From: Vulcanisaeta sp. JCM 16161
Lineage (GTDB): Archaea; Thermoproteota; Thermoprotei; Thermoproteales; Thermocladiaceae
DNA: 64,000 bases
Assembly: GCF_001316285.1 (NCBI RefSeq)
Contig: NZ_BBDO01000005.1
Span: 124,001 to 188,000 of the forward strand
Direction: 5' to 3'
Under the pieces are notes generated by a model. The model was not told the DNA's origin and made no database searches. It saw nothing but the letters and a program-made list of their open reading frames with translations. This document shows, piece by piece, positions 54,801-64,000 of this stretch. The first letter of the stretch is position 1. Each line of letters begins with the position of its first letter. Position numbers and translations under genes: made by a program.

Positions 54801-56286
54801 ATGATCCCAATACATAGCGACCCCGTATTAATAGCGTCATTAGCCTTACCCTTCATAGCCTCAGTAATAGCTGGGGCAATAGGTAAAAAAATTTAGTAAA
54901 GCAGCCATGATAATCACCTCGGTTTCTTTTGCACCACTTTTCGTATATGCATCATACCTACTAGCGCTCAGTAAAACTTACTTAATACCCCTTGGTTCCC
55001 TACCGAGACCAATAGGCATGATATATTTAATAAGTGACGGCCTTAGCAACGCCTTTGGCTTAGCAATAGCGCTTGTGGGGGTTGCACTAGAGATTGCCTC
55101 TTATCCATACATGAAGCATAGATTTCATGTTCTGGAACTACCTGAACAATTCGACGTATATTACCTACTCTTCACATTATGTGCTGCGAGCATGGAATTA
55201 CTAATATACTCATACAACCTACTATTAATATATATAGCCCTTGAAGTATCATTAATAACGCCAGTCATACTAATCTATTACTATGGCTATGATACCCAGG
55301 GCAAATCAAGGCGCTGGATAGCACTTCTGTACTTCGTATATGGAATGCTAGCGAGCACATTATTCTTAATAGGCGCGGTCCTGGTAGCTTTGGAGAATAA
55401 TACCATGGACCTCGCCACGATAAAGAACATATCACTCGTAGCATGGGCGCTGATGTTCATTGGGTTACTAATTAAGTTACCAAGCTTCGGTCCTCACGTG
55501 TGGATACCCTGGGTCCACGGTTCCCACCCAACACCAGTTGCAGCCCTGATATCGGGTCTCGTTGGTTTAATGGCTTACGTATTAGCAAGGATCTACATAA
55601 TTTCTCCGTACTTCATTAATGAGTTTAGATTACCAATACTTATTTACGCCATAGTTGGTGGCATCATAATAAGCCTTGGCGTAATTAGGCATCAATATCA
55701 TTATAAGTGGTTACTGGCGTATTCAACGGCGGCAAACTCCACATACCTACTAATAGGACTGGCATTGGGTTCTTACGGAATACTTGGATTAACAATGCAT
55801 TATATATCACACTTATTCGGCAAAACAGTCCTCTTCATGACCGCTGCCTCAATAATTGTTTACTATGAGGAGTTTGATATAAGGAAGATGGGTGGGTTAC
55901 AAACATACATGCCATCAGTCGGCGCGGCCGCAGTGCTTGGTTGGATGGCCCTCTCTGGAGTACTAACTCTATCGATGCTCGCCGAATTCTACCTATTTCT
56001 TGGCTTAGTGAATGTCATATTACCATCATACCCACTGTGGGTATTTATTGGTTTAGCCGTTGGTTTAGCCACAATATTCGTATTAACGGGATACTACGGA
56101 TTTTGGACTCTGAAGCAGGTATTTTATGGACAACCTAGGGGTAATTATCATAGGGTTAATGTTGATCCTAAGCTCGTGATACCATTATACGTACTTGGAC
56201 TAGCTGCAATAATACTTTTATTCCCACCAGCGTCAACGTATATCGTGCATTCAATATTAATGAGTATTAGTATGATAATGAGGTGA
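54801..56286 (+). CDS. nuoM: Proton-pumping NADH:quinone oxidoreductase-like subunit M (NuoM/MrpD type), frame error near start
   Basis: Antiporter-like membrane subunit of about 495 residues and 13-14 helices. ATG 54801 reads MIPIHSDPVLIASLALPFIA. An A7 run (54891-54897) shifts the frame, after which FSKAAMIITSVSFAP continues. Conserved blocks: YNLLLIYIALEVSLITPVIL (lysine/glutamate helix), KLPSFGPHVWIPWVHGSHPTPVAALISG (the proton-path signature), MHYISHLFGKTVLFMTA. The end overlaps nuoL by 4 bases. The hydrogenase-like and Fe-S subunits of complex I are absent from the window. Confidence 0.82.
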
Positions 56287-58288
56287 TGAACATGTTCGAA
56301 ACCTTACTTGGTGAACTAATGGGATTAATGCTATTATCGCCTATAATACTTGCTGCACCCATAGCTATCTATTGGTTATTTAACCAAGACCCAAGGAGGG
56401 CTAGACCGCTGGCCTACTTAGCAGTTACTGGCCTTGGAATCTCTGCAATAATAGCTACGTACATAGAGGTCGTATTCCCGTGGAAAATTATAGCTTATAA
56501 TATACCATGGATGGCCTTACCAACCTCAGGTGGTGGTATTACCATATATGTGTCATTCGTAGTTAATTTCCTCAGTCGAAACATGGGCCTACTAACGGCT
56601 TGGTTAGCCTTCATAATCGGCATTTACAGCCTTGATTACCTAGCCAATGATTACAGGCTTGGTTGGTTCTGGTTCTTCTATAATCTCTTTGCCGCATCTA
56701 TGTTACTCACGGTATATGCTAATGACTTATTGTTCATGTTCATTGGATGGGAAGGACTTGGTTTTAGTTCATGGGCATTAATAGGGCATTGGTACAAGGA
56801 TGATGATGAGCTATCCTATGTTGGTAGATTTGGTGAGAAGTTAATTCTTGATAAACCGGCTTGGACAACGCCATCTTATGCAGCATATAGAGCTATAGCC
56901 ACTATAAGGTTTGGTGACATGCCAATGCTCGGTGCAATAGCCGCAATAGGCATATTAGGTGGCTCCCTAATACTAACTCCAGTAAGTGGTGTTTCAGCCA
57001 TAAACTGGTCTCATGTGATTTCAACACTCGGTATTGGCGGTACTGTTGCATTATTACTGGCATTCATGCTTGGCCCATACACCAAGAGCGCGCAGGTTCC
57101 GTTTAATGACTGGTTACTCACCGCAATGACAGGCCCTACCTCAGTCTCAGCATTACTACACTCAGCAACTATGGTTGCAGCTGGTGTCTACATATTTATG
57201 AGATTGACAGAGTCATTGTACATGGCTAGTGCGTTAACGAGTGCAGGTGTTGAAATAGTTTATTTAATAACCGTGTACATAGGGCTATTAACGGCATTGT
57301 TAGGGGCGCTGTTCGCGATAATGATTGATGAGAGGAAGGTTATCTTAGCAGGATCGACAATGTCCTCACTGGCTTTATGATGGGTGTGACCGCATTAACG
57401 CCATTCATACCTCAGGTGATTCATGTGGGTGAGTATATCGTGCCGTTGGCGGTATTAGTCGCGTTCTCATACTTAATAGTCCATGCCCTATCAAAGGCTA
57501 CGTTATTCCTGGTAAGTGGGCACTTGATACATGTAACGCACACGAGGTTCAACATGGGCAATCTAGAGTTGGGTAGAAGGATGAAATTGGCCTTCTACGC
57601 AACATTAGCCGCAGCTATATCCCTTGGCGGCGTGCCGCCATTAGCTGGTTACTGGATTCATGCAGCAATGGATGAGGTGGCTATGGAGACTATATCAGTG
57701 GTTGGTTACGGCGCATACGTACTAATGCTATTGGCTAGCCTGGCCTATGTTGCCTTCCTGGCGAGGTTCACATCCCTAAACTTCATTAAGGGTGAGGCGC
57801 CGCACATTCATGAGGAGCATGGTAAGTATCCATTAATGGTGGCTGCCTATACAATTACGGGCACCACAGCATTAGCTGCCCTAGCAATACCCTTCGTATT
57901 AACTCCCTACGTATTTATTGAGGCAGGTGTAGATCCCGTGGTTATTGCCATAGGCATTGTTTTATGGGTAATTTTCGTAGTTGCACTGATGAAGCCTAGG
58001 GTTGGTAACTTAGGATTAATAACGAGGATTTTCGAGAGGAGGTATTATATACAAGCCTTTATGGATGTGGTTTTGGCAGGCTTAGGCTCCATACTAACGT
58101 TGGCCGCATTTTACATCTACAGGGGCATTGATATATTCTTCAACTTCATTATACCGGATGCAACGACTGCACTATCGAGGTACATAAGAACGATGCAGAG
58201 AGGCTACTTAAGGACTTACCTTGAGATGATTCTGGTTACGTTGGCCGTGGCGATACTGATAATATTAATAATAATTGCATTACTTTAA
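56283..58288 (+). CDS. nuoL: Proton-pumping NADH:quinone oxidoreductase-like subunit L (NuoL type), frame-broken
   Basis: About 668 residues. Start GTG 56283 (MMNMFETLLGELM), coupled to nuoM by GTGA. Conserved segments: ANDLLFMFIGWEGLGFSSWALIG, GPYTKSAQVPFNDWLLTAMTGPTSVSALLHSATMV, then LAGSTMSS. The frame changes near 57375 (next: FMMGVTALTPFIPQ), and the second half includes HALSKATLFLVSGHLIH and GGVPPLAGYW. The C-terminal region is helical (TYLEMILVTLAVAILIILII), resembling the lateral helix/last TM of NuoL. With nuoM it forms a two-gene ion-translocating module. Confidence 0.85.
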
Positions 58289-58308
58289 GGTTAAAGAACC
58301 TTAAATGA

Positions 58309-59521
58309 TTACTTCTTCATTATTTGTTTTAGATATTCATTCTTAACATATAGTATCAATTTAGGTAAGTCAATGCCCATTGGACACACCTCCCTACAAT
58401 TACCAGAATGCGTGCAAAGCATTGCGGCGGGGCCAGCCTCCATTATGCCTCTGGTCACCGCTGTCCATGGTATACCCATTGGTCCCGTATAAGGCGGCTT
58501 ACCAAACCTCGGCCCTATTGCCCAGTAGGTTGGGCAGTGCATACTGCACCTGCCACACCTTATGCAGAGCAGTATTTCCCAAAGCACTGGATCCTTTGCG
58601 GCCTTTCTCCTCCCATTATCCACAAGGACCATGTGGAACTCCTTAGGTCCCTGGCAGGTGAGACTCTGTACATCTCAACATCAGCCGTGCTACTCGGCCC
58701 AGCGGTTAGGTTTACATAGGTTGGTGGGTAAAGCCCGGCGTATGCAGCCTGTACGAGGGTCTCGATCATCGCATGGTATAGAGTCGGTACTATCTTCTCA
58801 ATGCCATCATAGACTATATGCACGGGGGGTAACACACTCGTCATCCTTATGTTACCCTCATTCTCAACAAGCAGTACAGCGCCCGTATCAGCCGCAATAG
58901 CGTTTGCGCCCGTAATACCCACATTGGCCTTAAGGAACTTCTCCCTGAGGAACTCCCTAGCCTCTGCGCAATGGCCACCGGGTCTGGTGGGACGTCTATC
59001 CCAAGTCTCTCCTTCATTACCTGGGCAATCCTCTCCTTGGTCATGTGCAGGGCAGGCGCCAGTATGTGGCTCGGCTCCTCATTGGCTATTTGCACCAGGA
59101 ATTCGCCTAGGTCCGTCTCCCAAACCTCATTACCCAGCTTTTCCAGGTACGGTCTAAGCCCCGTCTCTGAGGCCACGTTATTCTTACTCATAACAATGAC
59201 CTTACCATTACCAACTATTCTGCCCACTATTTCCTTAGCCTCATCAGGTGTCTCGGCCAGGTAAAACCTACCGCCTATCCTCTCAACAGATTTCTTTGTT
59301 AAGTCTATGTAGTAATCAAAGTTCCTAATTACCTCCTCCTTAGCCTTCCTAAGCTCCTTAGCTAGGTCCAACAGGTATGGATGCCTTTTTAGTATGTCGA
59401 AAACCGATGGTATGTTTGATGCCTTAGCCCTACCTATGGCTACGTCCCAATTCGGTGGTGCCAGGGACTCCATATAATTATCGCTGGTTATCATATATTT
59501 AAATGTGAAATCTAACAGCAT
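58309..59521 (-). CDS. LutB-like LUD-domain iron-sulfur protein, frame-broken
   Basis: About 400 residues related to lactate utilization protein B. N-terminal LUD domain: helical start ([20 protein letters not shown]), [35 protein letters not shown], then after a break near 58920 [20 protein letters not shown] and [19 protein letters not shown]. After a break near 58625 come the two [4Fe-4S] motifs, [15 protein letters not shown] and [17 protein letters not shown] (CxxCxxCxxxCP type, second one with CxxxxxCxxxCP). It probably passes electrons from organic-acid oxidation. Convergent with nuoL, 20 nt apart. Confidence 0.8.
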
Positions 59522-59524
59522 GCA

Positions 59525-60522
59525 TTACTTACCGTACTTTAAATGCCACAGTCTCATAACGTCATCCTCAATAAACCCATGAACCTCTCCCAACACCCTC
59601 CCATTACTGAGTAGGTCAATACCTGGCTCGCCATTTATAGTCTCACCAATCACCGAATAATTAATGCCTAACCTATCCAATCTACTTATAGCAACCTGCG
59701 CCTTCTCCCTCGGAACAGTGGCTATCAACATGCCAGAGCTCAGGGATTTAAGCGGATCAATGCCCAGCACGTTGAATATCTGGCTTGTCTCTGGCAATAT
59801 CGGTATCTTATCCACGTTAATTCTCAATCGCACATTGCTAGCTTCAGCAACCTCAAGTAATCCCTGAAGTAAACCGCCCTCCGTTGGGTCGTGCATCGAG
59901 GTCACAACATCGGCAAGCTCGAGTGCCTCCCTAACAACGCTAATCTCCCTTAACAAACCTCTCGATCTATCAATAACCTCCCTAGAAACACCCCTACTCA
60001 TTAGCTCATCTTCAAAATCACTGGCTAATACTGCCGTTCCCTCCAAGGCCACGTATTTAGTCACGAGTACTAAATCGCCTGGCCTGCGCCCGACGTGGTT
60101 ACGTAATGATTCCCAATGCCTATGGCCGTGGTTGACGCAATAACCCTATCAAGGCCTGGCGTATACTCAGTATGACCACCAATCAGTGAACCGCCCAACT
60201 CGGTGAGTGCTTTATTAACGTCGGTCATTATCGTCCTAATACCGTCTTCACCAACATCGCGCGGCAGTAATAGGGTCAGGAGAAACCACCTCGGCTTAAT
60301 ACCCCTAACCGCTATGTCGTTTGCCACGATATTTATCGCCAACCAACCAATGCCCTCAACAGCGCCCGTTATCGGGTCTGTATGCACCGCCAAGTACTTA
60401 TCACCAACCCTAACTATCGCCGCATCCTCACCAACCCTAGGCCCAATAATTACGTCATCGTCCTTGACACCCAAGTTCGTAAAAATAACCCTCCTCAAAA
60501 ATTCATTACTAAGTTTAACCAT
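59525..60522 (-). CDS. HypE-like / AIR synthase-related protein, frame-broken
   Basis: About 332 residues of the PurM/HypE/SelD superfamily. N-terminal ATP-binding part: IIGPRVGEDAAIVRVGDKYL, HTDPITGAVEGIGWLAINIVANDIAVRGIKPRW, SLIGGHTEYTPGL. A frame change near 60070 leads to VLVTKYVALEGTAVLASDFE and TSMHDPTEGGLLQGLLEVAE (the second signature). The HypE C-terminal cysteine tail (PRIC) is absent; the protein ends HLKYGK. So it is a crenarchaeal HypE-like protein of unknown substrate rather than a certain hydrogenase maturation factor. Three bases separate it from the LutB-like gene. Confidence 0.78.
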
Positions 60523-60570
60523 TACTTAAGGCTCGCATTTAAGGTCATTTAAGTGTTCAGGTTAAGGTAA

Positions 60571-60580
60571 GGTTAATATA
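60571..60580 (+). promoter_or_regulatory. TATA box for threonine dehydratase
   Basis: GGTTAATATA centred about 27 nt before ATG 60604. Confidence 0.5.
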
Positions 60581-60603
60581 GATAACCAACGTATTAACTA
60601 GGT

Positions 60604-61842
60604 ATGGTGACACCACGTGAAATATATGAAAGATCCCTTGAGGCTCTTAAGGTTATTAAGGAGGCCCAGGCTAAGGGTCTCATACATAGAACACCATTAA
60701 TAAGGTCTGAGACCTTAAGTAATATAGCTGGTGCAAATATCTGGTTGAAGTTGGAGGCTCTCCAAAAAACAGGATCATTTAAGGTTAGGGGCGCCTATTT
60801 TGCAATTAGCAATATCGTTAATAAGCTCGGTGTTAAGCACGTGATTACGGCATCCGCGGGAAACCACGCACAAGGTGTCGCATACTCGGCGAGTCTCGTT
60901 GGTATTAAGGCGACGGTGGTCATGCCCCAGTACACGCCATGGATTAAGATAGCCAGGACCAAGAGGTATGGAGCTGATGTTATCCTTCACGGTGAATCCT
61001 ACAGTGAGGCTGAGGAATACGCAACTAAGTTGGCTAGGGATTTAGGTGCGTATTACGTCCATGCGTACAATGACCCCGACGTGATAGCTGGACAGGGTAC
61101 GATAGGCTTTGAGATACTCGAGGATCTTAAGGATGTTGACTACGTAATAGTACCTGTCGGTGGTGGTGGACTAATATCAGGAATAGCCTCTGTAATAAAG
61201 ACGGTGAACCCTAAGGCGAAGGTCATTGGTGTTCAATCGGATGGCGCTCCAGGAGCGTACTTAAGCCTAAAGAGTGGCAGGATAGTTACGATAGAGAAGG
61301 TGGACACGATAGCTGATGGTATAGCCGTTAAGAAGATTGGTGATTTAACGTTTAAACTAATGAGTGAGTTACTTGATGATATAGTGTTGGTTAATGATCT
61401 TGAAATTTCCAAGGCCATATTAATAATAGCGGAAAGCGTTAAGGTAATCGCCGAAGGCGCAGGCGCGGTTGCAGTTGCTGCATTAATGAGTGGTAAGGTT
61501 AAGGTTAGTGGTAATGTTGTGGCTGTGGTTAGTGGTGGTAATATAGATATGAATATGTTATTTAGGGTAATAAGCAAGGCCCTGGCCTTAGAGGGTAGGA
61601 TTGTGAAGATAAGTGGCTTATTGCCGGATAGGCCTGGAATGCTTGGTAAGGTGACATCGGCATTAGGCGAGCTGGGGGTTAACATACTCGATGTTTTTCA
61701 TGAGAGGTTTGACCCAACAATAACGCCAGGTTATGCTGAAGTATCATTCATTGTGGAATTGCCTCCTGAGGAGGATGCCGCGAATAAGGTGATTAAGAGA
61801 CTTAGGGAGCTTGGCTTCAATTTCAGTATTGAGAAGCCGTAA
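60604..61842 (+). CDS. ilvA: Threonine ammonia-lyase (threonine dehydratase) with ACT domain
   Basis: Intact 412-aa PLP enzyme turning threonine into 2-oxobutanoate and ammonia. The PLP lysine is in QKTGSFKVRGAYFA; SAGNHAQGVAYSA and PVGGGGLISGIASV (phosphate-binding Gly loop) follow. VAVVSGGNIDMNMLF closes the catalytic domain. A C-terminal ACT domain (SGLLPDRPGMLGKVTSALGELG, NILDVFHERF) suggests feedback control by an amino acid, as in biodegradative/IlvA-short types. The next gene is RidA, 32 nt downstream with its own TATA box. Confidence 0.93.
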   Translation: MVTPREIYERSLEALKVIKEAQAKGLIHRTPLIRSETLSNIAGANIWLKLEALQKTGSFKVRGAYFAISNIVNKLGVKHVITASAGNHAQGVAYSASLVGIKATVVMPQYTPWIKIARTKRYGADVILHGESYSEAEEYATKLARDLGAYYVHAYNDPDVIAGQGTIGFEILEDLKDVDYVIVPVGGGGLISGIASVIKTVNPKAKVIGVQSDGAPGAYLSLKSGRIVTIEKVDTIADGIAVKKIGDLTFKLMSELLDDIVLVNDLEISKAILIIAESVKVIAEGAGAVAVAALMSGKVKVSGNVVAVVSGGNIDMNMLFRVISKALALEGRIVKISGLLPDRPGMLGKVTSALGELGVNILDVFHERFDPTITPGYAEVSFIVELPPEEDAANKVIKRLRELGFNFSIEKP

Positions 61843-61843
61843 T

Positions 61844-61853
61844 GCTTTAAAGT
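61844..61853 (+). promoter_or_regulatory. TATA box for ridA
   Basis: GCTTTAAAGT centred about 27 nt before ATG 61875, overlapping the very end of the ilvA gene region. Confidence 0.45.
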
Positions 61854-61874
61854 ACGTAGCTCTATTCCCTAATA

Positions 61875-62258
61875 ATGCCCAGGACAGTAGTATTCACGGA
61901 GAGGGCGCCCAAACCAATAGGTCCTTACTCACAGGCTGTGAAGGTCGGTAATACATTATTTGTTAGCGGTCAAATACCCATTGATCCATCTACAGGGCAA
62001 TTAGTTAAGGGTGGTGTTAAGGAGCAGACCGAGAGGGTTCTCGAGAATATTAAGGCCATTCTAGAGACCGCTGGATACTCACTGGGTGACGTGGCCTGGG
62101 TTTTCGTGGCACTTAAAGACCTAAGTAGGTTCTCGGAGTTTAATGAGGTTTATTCAAGGTACTTTAAGGAGAATCCACCTGCACGCATCACCGTTGAGGT
62201 AAGCAACTTACCCGGTGGCGCCCTGGTGGAGATATCTGTTATAGCCATTAAGGATTAG
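61875..62258 (+). CDS. ridA: RidA (YjgF/UK114) enamine/imine deaminase
   Basis: Intact 127-aa trimeric enzyme that hydrolyses reactive 2-aminoacrylate/2-aminocrotonate formed by PLP dehydratases. Full family signature: [69 protein letters not shown] and the C-terminal [23 protein letters not shown] with the catalytic arginine (PARITVE) and glutamate (VEIS). Directly downstream of threonine dehydratase, the enzyme that generates its substrate. Confidence 0.95.
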   Translation: MPRTVVFTERAPKPIGPYSQAVKVGNTLFVSGQIPIDPSTGQLVKGGVKEQTERVLENIKAILETAGYSLGDVAWVFVALKDLSRFSEFNEVYSRYFKENPPARITVEVSNLPGGALVEISVIAIKD

Positions 62259-62314
62259 GTGGATTTAGATTAAATCACAATTATCATGATTTATACGCTA
62301 TTCTTATTAATGGC

Positions 62315-63049
62315 TTGGTAATTAACTGGCGTTGCTTGGCAAGTAACCTAGTGATTAGGTTTAATAGGGATTATGTAACGGTCTCCGAAATAGCCCAGCA
62401 ACTATACTGCGAGTATAAATTGCATCTATCAATAATTGAGGGCAAGGTTCAAACGCCAGCCATGGAAATGGGAATAATAATACACGATGAGGTATTCAGG
62501 GGAAGGAGGGTTAATGAGGAGGAGTTCGTGAATGCCGTTAGGAATAACGAGGTTGTGATCGCAACATTACCATTAATTGCCAATATAGGTGGAGTTAATA
62601 TAATCGGTATACCGGATGCCGTGGTATTCGTAAAGGGTTTTGCCAAGGCAGTCATTGAATTGAAAACAAGTAATAGGTGGTTAGATAGATTATTTGATAG
62701 TGAGTACGTACAGGCGCAGTTATATGCGTACTTAATTAACAAACTGGGCCTGGGCATTGATCCTCTCGTCATGGTAGTGAAGGTAAAGCGTGATGTGGGC
62801 ATTACGGAGAGGCTGCGCAGGAACATATTCTCCACCGCAATTAAGTACTTAATGAATGCCGTGGAATTACCTGCCAAGGTTAGGTTCAGGGACTTCACAA
62901 TATATATCAATGGGTTTGATAGATCAATAGAAATGCACCTTAGGTGGGCCCTTGATTATTGGTTAATGCGTAGGGAACCCAGGGCCGTTCCATCGTTTGG
63001 CAAGTGCGCCGTGTGCGAGTTTAATGATAGGTGCCCATTTAGTTTATAA
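62315..63049 (+). CDS. Cas4-like PD-(D/E)XK nuclease with four-cysteine Fe-S site (no CRISPR nearby)
   Basis: Intact, 244 residues from TTG 62315 (a GTG at 62353 is an alternative). Cas4/RecB-type order: first cysteine in VSEIAQQLYCEYKL, conserved His in MGIIIHDEVF, nuclease core GIPDAVVFVKGFAKAVIELKTS (Asp, then E-x-K), YVQAQLYAYLINKL (motif QxxxY), and three final cysteines FGKCAVCEFNDRCPF. Cas4 proteins process DNA ends with a [4Fe-4S] cluster. No cas1, cas2 or repeat array is in the window, so it is a solitary Cas4-like protein, possibly for general DNA repair. Confidence 0.82.
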   Translation: MVINWRCLASNLVIRFNRDYVTVSEIAQQLYCEYKLHLSIIEGKVQTPAMEMGIIIHDEVFRGRRVNEEEFVNAVRNNEVVIATLPLIANIGGVNIIGIPDAVVFVKGFAKAVIELKTSNRWLDRLFDSEYVQAQLYAYLINKLGLGIDPLVMVVKVKRDVGITERLRRNIFSTAIKYLMNAVELPAKVRFRDFTIYINGFDRSIEMHLRWALDYWLMRREPRAVPSFGKCAVCEFNDRCPFSL

Positions 63050-63080
63050 CCCTAGTACGGTGAACGCCTAATGAATTACT

Positions 63081-63543
63081 TCACTCCTCAGTAACTTCGT
63101 TGTACCTTTGGACTCGTTTCAGGTTCATGCGCCTCAGCATTGACAAGACCTGGTCAATGTATTTATTCACCTCACCTTCACTCAGCCTCTATCCTTAATT
63201 ATCACATCCATAACCTTGGCATAGCTCTTGTACTCCTCATTTAATTTTCTCCAGGGTATACCCTTCAAAGAATTCATCAACTCCTCATTAATTGGCAATA
63301 ACCTCTTAACCATTAGGAATGAAATTATTGGATAACCAACATAACCCCTATGTACTGTTCCATTATCTGTACTATCAACCTCCCTCCTAGATACATCCAC
63401 ATAGACCTTATACACCTCGTACCATCTGAGGACCTAACCACAGCCTCCTTATCATTAATTACCTCAACCCTACCATCGGCGAGTGCTCCAAGGGCCTCAA
63501 GGACCTTAATCCTGGGTGGCATTCTTAAATATGTGGAACTCAC
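63081..63543 (-). CDS. Hypothetical protein, about 154 aa, frame-broken
   Basis: Three frames make one readable protein. MPPRIKVLEALGALADGRVE with VINDKEAVVRSSDGT, then (lost G near 63418) VYKVYVDVSRREVDSTDNG, HRGYVGYPIISFLMVKRLLP, NSLKGIPWRKLNEEYKSYAK. A further break near 63186 gives LSEGEVNKYIDQVLSMLRRM, ending EVTEE at 63081-63083. N-terminal beta domain and a helical C-terminal part. I do not recognise the family. Divergent from moeA, convergent with the Cas4-like gene. Confidence 0.5.
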
Positions 63544-63627
63544 ATAATTAATTATATCACCCTTATTTTTAAGTCATTTTAATAATCTGATTAAAGTTAA
63601 ATGGCATAACAGCACTGGAGCTTTAGC

Positions 63628-64000
63628 ATGGGGTTTAAGGAGACGAAGACCATTGATCAGGTACTTAATGAGGCCATTAAGTACATCAGGCATGTACCCA
63701 GGGTAATCGAGGTAAACTTAAGTGAGGCACTTAATAAGTACATTGCCGAGGATGTAACGGCAAGGTTTGATGTACCTGGATTTAACAGGTCGGCCGTTGA
63801 TGGATATGCCGTGAGGAGCGCGGACACATTTGGCGCATCACCAACGAACCCAATAATGCTTAGGGTTATTGGCTTTATGGCCGTTGGTGATGAGCCAGGT
63901 AAGTACTCACTAAACCCAGGTGAGGCTGTCGAGATAAGCACAGGTGCGCCATTACCCATTAATGCGGATGCCGTGGTTATGTATGAAGATACACGTAGGT
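63628..64000 (+). CDS. moeA: Molybdopterin molybdenumtransferase MoeA, N-terminal part (cut by window edge)
   Basis: ATG 63628 opens a frame that runs off the window end; 124 codons are present. It shows the MoeA N-terminal domain: RVIEVNLSEALNKYIAEDVT, then the diagnostic VPGFNRSAVDGYAVRSADTFG, VGDEPGKYSLNPGEAVEIST and TGAPLPINADAVVMYED. MoeA inserts molybdate, or in tungsten users tungstate, into the pterin. It complements the oxyanion transporter at 20.5-23.5 kb. The window ends before its MogA-like catalytic domain. Confidence 0.92.
   Translation, partial: MGFKETKTIDQVLNEAIKYIRHVPRVIEVNLSEALNKYIAEDVTARFDVPGFNRSAVDGYAVRSADTFGASPTNPIMLRVIGFMAVGDEPGKYSLNPGEAVEISTGAPLPINADAVVMYEDTRR

Noticed and set aside
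59525..60522. Assignment as true hydrogenase maturation factor HypE
   Set aside because: The C-terminal cysteine needed for carbamoyl transfer is absent and no other hyp or hydrogenase genes are present.
1..64000. CRISPR array
   Set aside because: No regularly spaced repeats were seen; the Cas4-like gene stands alone.
1..64000. tRNA genes
   Set aside because: I looked for GGTTCGA-type T-loops with matching acceptor ends in the gaps and found none. The GGGTTCG near 10857-10863 is part of an sRNA guide, not a tRNA.
1..64000. Insertion sequences, prophage or integrated plasmid
   Set aside because: No transposase, integrase, terminal inverted repeats or attachment-site duplications were seen, and composition is even apart from the SRP RNA.

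Overview
This 64 kb window reads as chromosomal DNA of a hyperthermophilic crenarchaeon of the order Thermoproteales, most like the Vulcanisaeta/Caldivirga group. The basis is archaeal-type ribosomal proteins, a family B DNA polymerase, archaeal DnaG, TmcA, prefoldin beta and eL43, a 7S (SRP) RNA, several C/D box sRNAs, and TATA boxes placed about 26 nt before start codons (leaderless mRNAs). Genus placement is an inference. No tRNA, rRNA, insertion sequence or CRISPR array was seen.

A dominant technical feature is that more than 30 genes are broken by single-base frame shifts. These include obligatory genes such as uS5, uL3, uL4, SecY, ThrRS, DnaG and TmcA. At many junctions, adding or removing one base in a short homopolymer restores the family sequence, so I treat them as uncorrected assembly indels and annotate each broken gene as one CDS.

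Layout. 1-4.2 kb: the end of an adenosine-specific kinase, two unknown proteins, the SRP RNA, and a minus-strand pilin/secretion-ATPase cluster. 4.3-10.8 kb: ribosomal/secretion genes (uS5-uL30-uL15-SecY, a 43-aa gene, SPOUT methyltransferase, uL3-uL4-uL23). 10.8-11.0 kb: two divergent C/D box sRNAs. 11-18.8 kb: protein disulfide oxidoreductase, RdgB, a zinc-ribbon protein, an Lhr-type helicase, a GlmU-like nucleotidyltransferase and a CYTH protein. 18.9-26 kb: an APC permease, a Wtp-like tungstate/molybdate ABC transporter, malic enzyme, UPF0147 and an Lrp regulator. 26-37.8 kb: PolB, DnaG, methionine aminopeptidase, cis-prenyltransferase, UDP-sulfoquinovose synthase, ThrRS, a DUF981 protein, NreA and protoheme farnesyltransferase. 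37.9-45.2 kb: HerA-family ATPase, a TGT-like protein, a DUF2848 protein and the archaeal eL43-Brix-Pcc1-prefoldin beta-DUF3194-DHH operon.

45.2-51.8 kb is the least explained region: a secreted/anchored protein diverges from a second secretion ATPase, followed by two convergent operons of small proteins that appear to form one diverged alpha/beta family, with RHH and HTH genes upstream of the minus-strand set. 51.8-54.6 kb: TmcA, a candidate sRNA and a pyrimidine-dimer glycosylase. 54.8-60.5 kb: a NuoM/NuoL pair, a LutB-like protein and a HypE-like protein. 60.6-64 kb: threonine dehydratase with RidA, a solitary Cas4-like nuclease, an unknown protein and the start of MoeA.

Functional links visible from the sequence: tungstate/molybdate uptake with MoeA; threonine dehydratase with RidA, which removes its reactive enamine/imine product; cis-prenyltransferase next to sulfoquinovose synthase, suggesting lipid-linked glycan assembly; and two secretion ATPases without any polytopic platform protein nearby.
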